Source: Anaerolineales bacterium UBA5069
GTDB lineage: Bacteria; Chloroflexota; Anaerolineae; Caldilineales; Caldilineaceae
Length of the DNA stretch: 7,550 nucleotides
Direction: 5' to 3'
Assembly (NCBI GenBank): GCA_002415895.1
Contig: DIAV01000187.1
Coordinates: forward strand, 4,050 to 11,599
This document shows, one piece after another, positions 5,202 to 7,550 of the stretch. A model generated the notes under the pieces. That model was not told the origin of the DNA. It was given only the letters and a program-made list of their open reading frames with translations, and did no database searches. The first letter of the stretch is position 1. Each line of letters starts with the position of its first letter. The position numbers were made by a program, and so were the translations under genes.

Positions 5202-6260
5202 ATGACTCCTGAGACAATCTACCGCGCCGGTATTGCCGGCGCTACAGGCTACACCGGCCTGGCGCTGGTGCAACTCATCCAGCGGCACCCACGGTTGAGC
5301 ATCGGCTGGCTGACGAGCGAGAACAGCGCGGGCAAGTGCTTCAATGATGTCCACGCCGTACCCTGGGCAATTCCTCTAATCCCGCTGCAGGATGCCTATG
5401 CGCGCGCGCGCGATGTCGATGTTGTCTTTCTCTGCCTGCCCCACGGCGAATCACTGGAGGCAGCGCGCCGCTTTGCCCAGGCAGGCGTGCGCGTGATTGA
5501 CCTCAGCGCCGATTTCCGCCTTGACACGCCCGAGGCCTACGCAACGTGGTACGGCCATACCCACGCCGACCCGGCGCTGCTGGCACGCTTCGTCTACGGG
5601 TTGTGCGAGATCAACCGCGAGCAGATACGGGGCGCACAACTGATTGCCAACCCCGGTTGCTATCCCAGCTCGGTGAATCTGGGGCTTTATCCGCTGGCCG
5701 AGGCCGGCGTGCTCGGCCGGCGCGTGGTCGTGGACAGCAAGAGCGGCATCAGCGGTGCGGGGCGGTCGAGCAAATTGCTCTATCAATTTGTGGAATCCAA
5801 CGAGAACCTGACGCCCTATAATTTAGGATATCGCCACCGCCACATTGCCGAGATGGAGCTCGTGCTCAACGGTTCCACACAAGCGGGGCAGGGGGAGGGC
5901 GCGCATCGTTTCAGCTTCAATCCCCACCTGCTGCCTGTGAATCAGGGCATTCTGAGCACAATGTACGTGAGCGTGACAGGCGGCATGACAGAGCAGCAGG
6001 TGCGCCAGCTTTACGCTGAACGGTATACCGGCGAGCCCTTCATCCACGTGCTGCCGGCCGGGCAACAGGCCACCCTGCGCCATGTAACAGGCACAAATCG
6101 TTGCGCCATCAGCATCACCCCGGAAGATCCGCACAACCCGAACGGGTCTGACTATGTGATTGTGGCCTGCATCGACAATATCATCAAAGGGGCGAGCGGG
6201 CAGGCGCTGCAGAATTTCAACATTGCGGCGGGCATTGACGAGACGGCGGGGCTGCTGTAG
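5202..6260 (+). CDS. argC: N-acetyl-gamma-glutamyl-phosphate reductase
   Basis: ArgC reduces N-acetylglutamyl 5-phosphate to N-acetylglutamate semialdehyde with NADPH, the third step of arginine synthesis. The 352-aa product has the N-terminal nucleotide-binding AGIAGATGYTG (9-19), VDVVFLCLPHGES (72-84) and VIDLSADFR (98-106). The catalytic Cys153 lies in IANPGCYPSSV. SKSGISGAGRS (179-189) follows, then the RHRHIAEME block (211-219) with the conserved histidine. Length and motifs are those of the common type 1 enzyme. The ATG at 5202 leads directly into the conserved start, though no good Shine-Dalgarno is seen. A four-codon ORF (ATG at 5191) ends in a TGA overlapping this ATG. argB follows after 69 bp. 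Confidence 0.96.
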   Translation: MTPETIYRAGIAGATGYTGLALVQLIQRHPRLSIGWLTSENSAGKCFNDVHAVPWAIPLIPLQDAYARARDVDVVFLCLPHGESLEAARRFAQAGVRVIDLSADFRLDTPEAYATWYGHTHADPALLARFVYGLCEINREQIRGAQLIANPGCYPSSVNLGLYPLAEAGVLGRRVVVDSKSGISGAGRSSKLLYQFVESNENLTPYNLGYRHRHIAEMELVLNGSTQAGQGEGAHRFSFNPHLLPVNQGILSTMYVSVTGGMTEQQVRQLYAERYTGEPFIHVLPAGQQATLRHVTGTNRCAISITPEDPHNPNGSDYVIVACIDNIIKGASGQALQNFNIAAGIDETAGLL

Positions 6261-6281
6261 CGGCGAGCGCCGGTGGCGCGC

Positions 6282-6287
6282 TATAAT
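6282..6287 (+). promoter_or_regulatory. Possible internal promoter -10 upstream of argB
   Basis: A perfect TATAAT sits in otherwise very GC-rich DNA 22 bp after the argC stop and 42 bp before argB. It follows a small hairpin, GCGCC (6267-6271) with GGCGC (6275-6279). No -35 lies at 16-18 bp, and there is no TG extension. It could give argBD some expression independent of the argC leader. Confidence 0.35.
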
Positions 6288-6329
6288 TTGGACGCAATCA
6301 CGTTGCAGTCATAGCAGGCGAGAGCGCAG

Positions 6330-7133
6330 ATGATGGACGAGACCCACGAAAGCATAGCAGCACCGACAATGCCCTACGTTGTGGTCATCAAGGTGGGGGG
6401 CAATGAACTGGACGACCCTGCCTTTCTCTTTGGGCTGGCGCAGGCAGTGCGCGCTGTGCTGGATGATGGCCACTTCCCCGTGATTGTGCATGGCGGCGGC
6501 AAAGCCGTCACCGAGTACCAGACCAAACTGGGGCTTTCGGAGCAGCGCATTGAGGGCTTGCGTGTGACAGATGACGCGAGCATGGAACTGGCCGAAATGG
6601 TGCTCAGTGGCCTCATGAACAAGCGCATCGTGCGTGCGCTCGTTGGCCAAGGCATTCGCGCTGCCGGGATCAGCGGCGTAGACGACGGCACGATCTATGT
6701 AGAGAAGATGTGGCACCCGCTGGGCGACCTGGGGCGCGTGGGTGATGTGCGCGACGTGGACACCTATCTGCTCAACACGTTGATCGCTGCGCGCATTGTG
6801 CCGGTGGTTTCGCCCATCAGCTTTGGCGCGCTGGATGCGGAGAGCTACAACGTAAATGCCGACCATGCCGCCACGGCGCTGGCCGCCAAGTTGGGCGCAA
6901 TCAGACTAATCTTTGTGAGCAATGTGCCGGGGATCCTGGTGGCGGGGCGCGTTGTGCGCGCTGTGACGGCGGGGCAGGCAGAGGCATGGATCAACGAGGG
7001 CATTATCAGCGGCGGCATGATCCCCAAGGTGCGCAGCGCGCTGGAGGCTGTTCGCGGTGGTGTGGCGCAGGCGGTGATCACCAACCTCGCCGGCGTGCAG
7101 GAAGGCGGCGGCACGGGCGTCCTGGGCGGGTGA
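6330..7133 (+). CDS. argB: Acetylglutamate kinase
   Basis: ArgB phosphorylates N-acetylglutamate with ATP, the second step of arginine synthesis and often the feedback-controlled one. The 267-aa amino acid kinase fold shows VVIKVGGNE (18-26) with the ATP-site Lys21, IVHGGGKAV (52-60), GLRVTDDASMELAEMVLSG (76-94), YNVNAD (173-178) in the acetylglutamate site, FVSNVPGIL (195-203) and SGGMIPKV (227-234) with Lys233. The GLRVTD and MVLSGLMNK blocks favour ArgB over the LysZ paralogue. It is somewhat shorter than many ArgB proteins (about 290-300 aa) and ends in a Gly-rich tail, EGGGTGVLGG. Two adjacent ATGs (6330, 6333) are both possible starts, with only a weak upstream GGCGAGAG. A later ATG at 6369 would start right at the kinase core. 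Confidence 0.94.
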   Translation: MMDETHESIAAPTMPYVVVIKVGGNELDDPAFLFGLAQAVRAVLDDGHFPVIVHGGGKAVTEYQTKLGLSEQRIEGLRVTDDASMELAEMVLSGLMNKRIVRALVGQGIRAAGISGVDDGTIYVEKMWHPLGDLGRVGDVRDVDTYLLNTLIAARIVPVVSPISFGALDAESYNVNADHAATALAAKLGAIRLIFVSNVPGILVAGRVVRAVTAGQAEAWINEGIISGGMIPKVRSALEAVRGGVAQAVITNLAGVQEGGGTGVLGG

Positions 7134-7166
7134 TTGGCAATGATCAATGATTACGAAGAAACACCT

Positions 7167-7171
7167 GGAGG
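7167..7171 (+). promoter_or_regulatory. Ribosome binding site of argD
   Basis: GGAGG lies 5 nt before the ATG at 7177. It decides the start over the in-frame ATG at 7147, which would add ten residues (MITKKHLEGW) and has no such site, and over the out-of-frame ATG at 7173. Confidence 0.75.
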
Positions 7172-7176
7172 GATGG

Positions 7177-7550
7177 ATGGACGCACAGCGTGTGATGGAC
7201 CTGGAGCAGGAGTATGTCCTGGGCGTCTATGGGCGCGCGCCCTTTGTGCTGGAGCGGGGCGACGGTTGCACCCTCTATGACACAACCGGCAAGGGGTACT
7301 TGGACTGTGTGGCGGGCATTGCCGTCAATGCATTGGGCTACAACGATGCGGGCATTAACGACGCGCTGGCACAGGCGGCGGCCAGCGGCATGTGGCACAC
7401 GAGCAATCTCTACCACACCGCCCCCCATGCCCAGTTGGCGCAAATGCTGTGCGCAGGCTCCTTTGCCGACAAAGTGCACTTCAGCAACAGCGGGGCCGAG
7501 GCCAACGAGGGCGCGTTCAAGTTCGCCCGTCGCTATGCGCGCGCCCAGGG
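7177..7550 (+). CDS. argD: Acetylornithine aminotransferase, N-terminal part
   Basis: ArgD is a PLP-dependent class III aminotransferase that converts N-acetylglutamate semialdehyde plus glutamate to N-acetylornithine. Only the first 124 codons are present and the frame runs off the window. Visible family features are QEYVLGVYGRAPFVLERGDG (11-30), YLDCVAGIAVNALGY (41-55), WHTSNLYH (73-80) and FSNSGAEANEGAFKFAR (102-118), which includes the PLP phosphate-binding loop. The catalytic lysine lies beyond the window. It follows argB by 43 bp and completes an argC-argB-argD order. Related aminotransferases (ornithine, or LysJ-type) share these motifs, but the neighbours favour ArgD. Confidence 0.92.
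   Translation, partial: MDAQRVMDLEQEYVLGVYGRAPFVLERGDGCTLYDTTGKGYLDCVAGIAVNALGYNDAGINDALAQAAASGMWHTSNLYHTAPHAQLAQMLCAGSFADKVHFSNSGAEANEGAFKFARRYARAQ

Noticed and set aside
6330..7133. LysZ ([LysW]-aminoadipate/glutamate kinase) instead of ArgB
   Set aside because: The GLRVTD and MVLSGLMNK blocks and the argC-argB-argD order fit ArgB, and no lysW is seen nearby.

Overview
The window is a GC-rich, gene-dense bacterial chromosome segment with two divergent gene sets. Minus-strand genes fill roughly 9-4833, and an arginine-biosynthesis run on the plus strand fills 5202-7550 and continues past the edge. A stand-alone CofE (coenzyme F420 polyglutamylation), an EF2563/YqeB-type molybdenum-hydroxylase maturation protein, RsfS, a DUF309 protein and intergenic regions rich in short tandem and inverted repeats together suggest Chloroflexota (Anaerolineae/Caldilineae-like). 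That placement is an inference from gene content and style. An actinobacterium is a less likely alternative.

Minus strand, in transcription order: a histidine-family phosphatase (4833-4153), a dual-specificity-type protein phosphatase (3891-3334), the YqeB/EF2563-family protein (3198-2371), CofE (2171-1386), RsfS (1249-878) and a degenerate-receiver/DUF309 protein (869-9). Only the last two are tightly packed, with an 8-bp gap. The others are separated by 130-260 bp holding repeats and hairpins, so they are probably not one simple operon. Several reading frames extend upstream into these repeats. I moved those starts downstream to ATG or GTG codons that mostly have Shine-Dalgarno sequences.

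The intergenic DNA holds two repeat families. Family A is an inverted repeat with arms around CATCTCAACGCAAAGGA, at 2207-2290 and, in an expanded form, at 3964-4129. Family B consists of 7-8 bp tandem units (ACCAYTT, GGGTGATT) arranged as inverted arms, at 3206-3338 and 4841-4970. The second B copy encloses a GC-rich hairpin and lies between the two divergent gene sets.

Plus strand: a near-consensus sigma-70-type promoter (4982-5010) leads into a leader of about 185 nt, then argC, argB and argD (partial). The leader contains a 20-codon ORF with four arginine codons, three of them AGA/AGG, and then a textbook intrinsic terminator (5122-5148) 53 bp before argC. This arrangement looks like a ribosome-mediated arginine attenuator and is the most interesting observation here. 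ArgB, ArgC and ArgD act in succession to turn N-acetylglutamate into N-acetylornithine.
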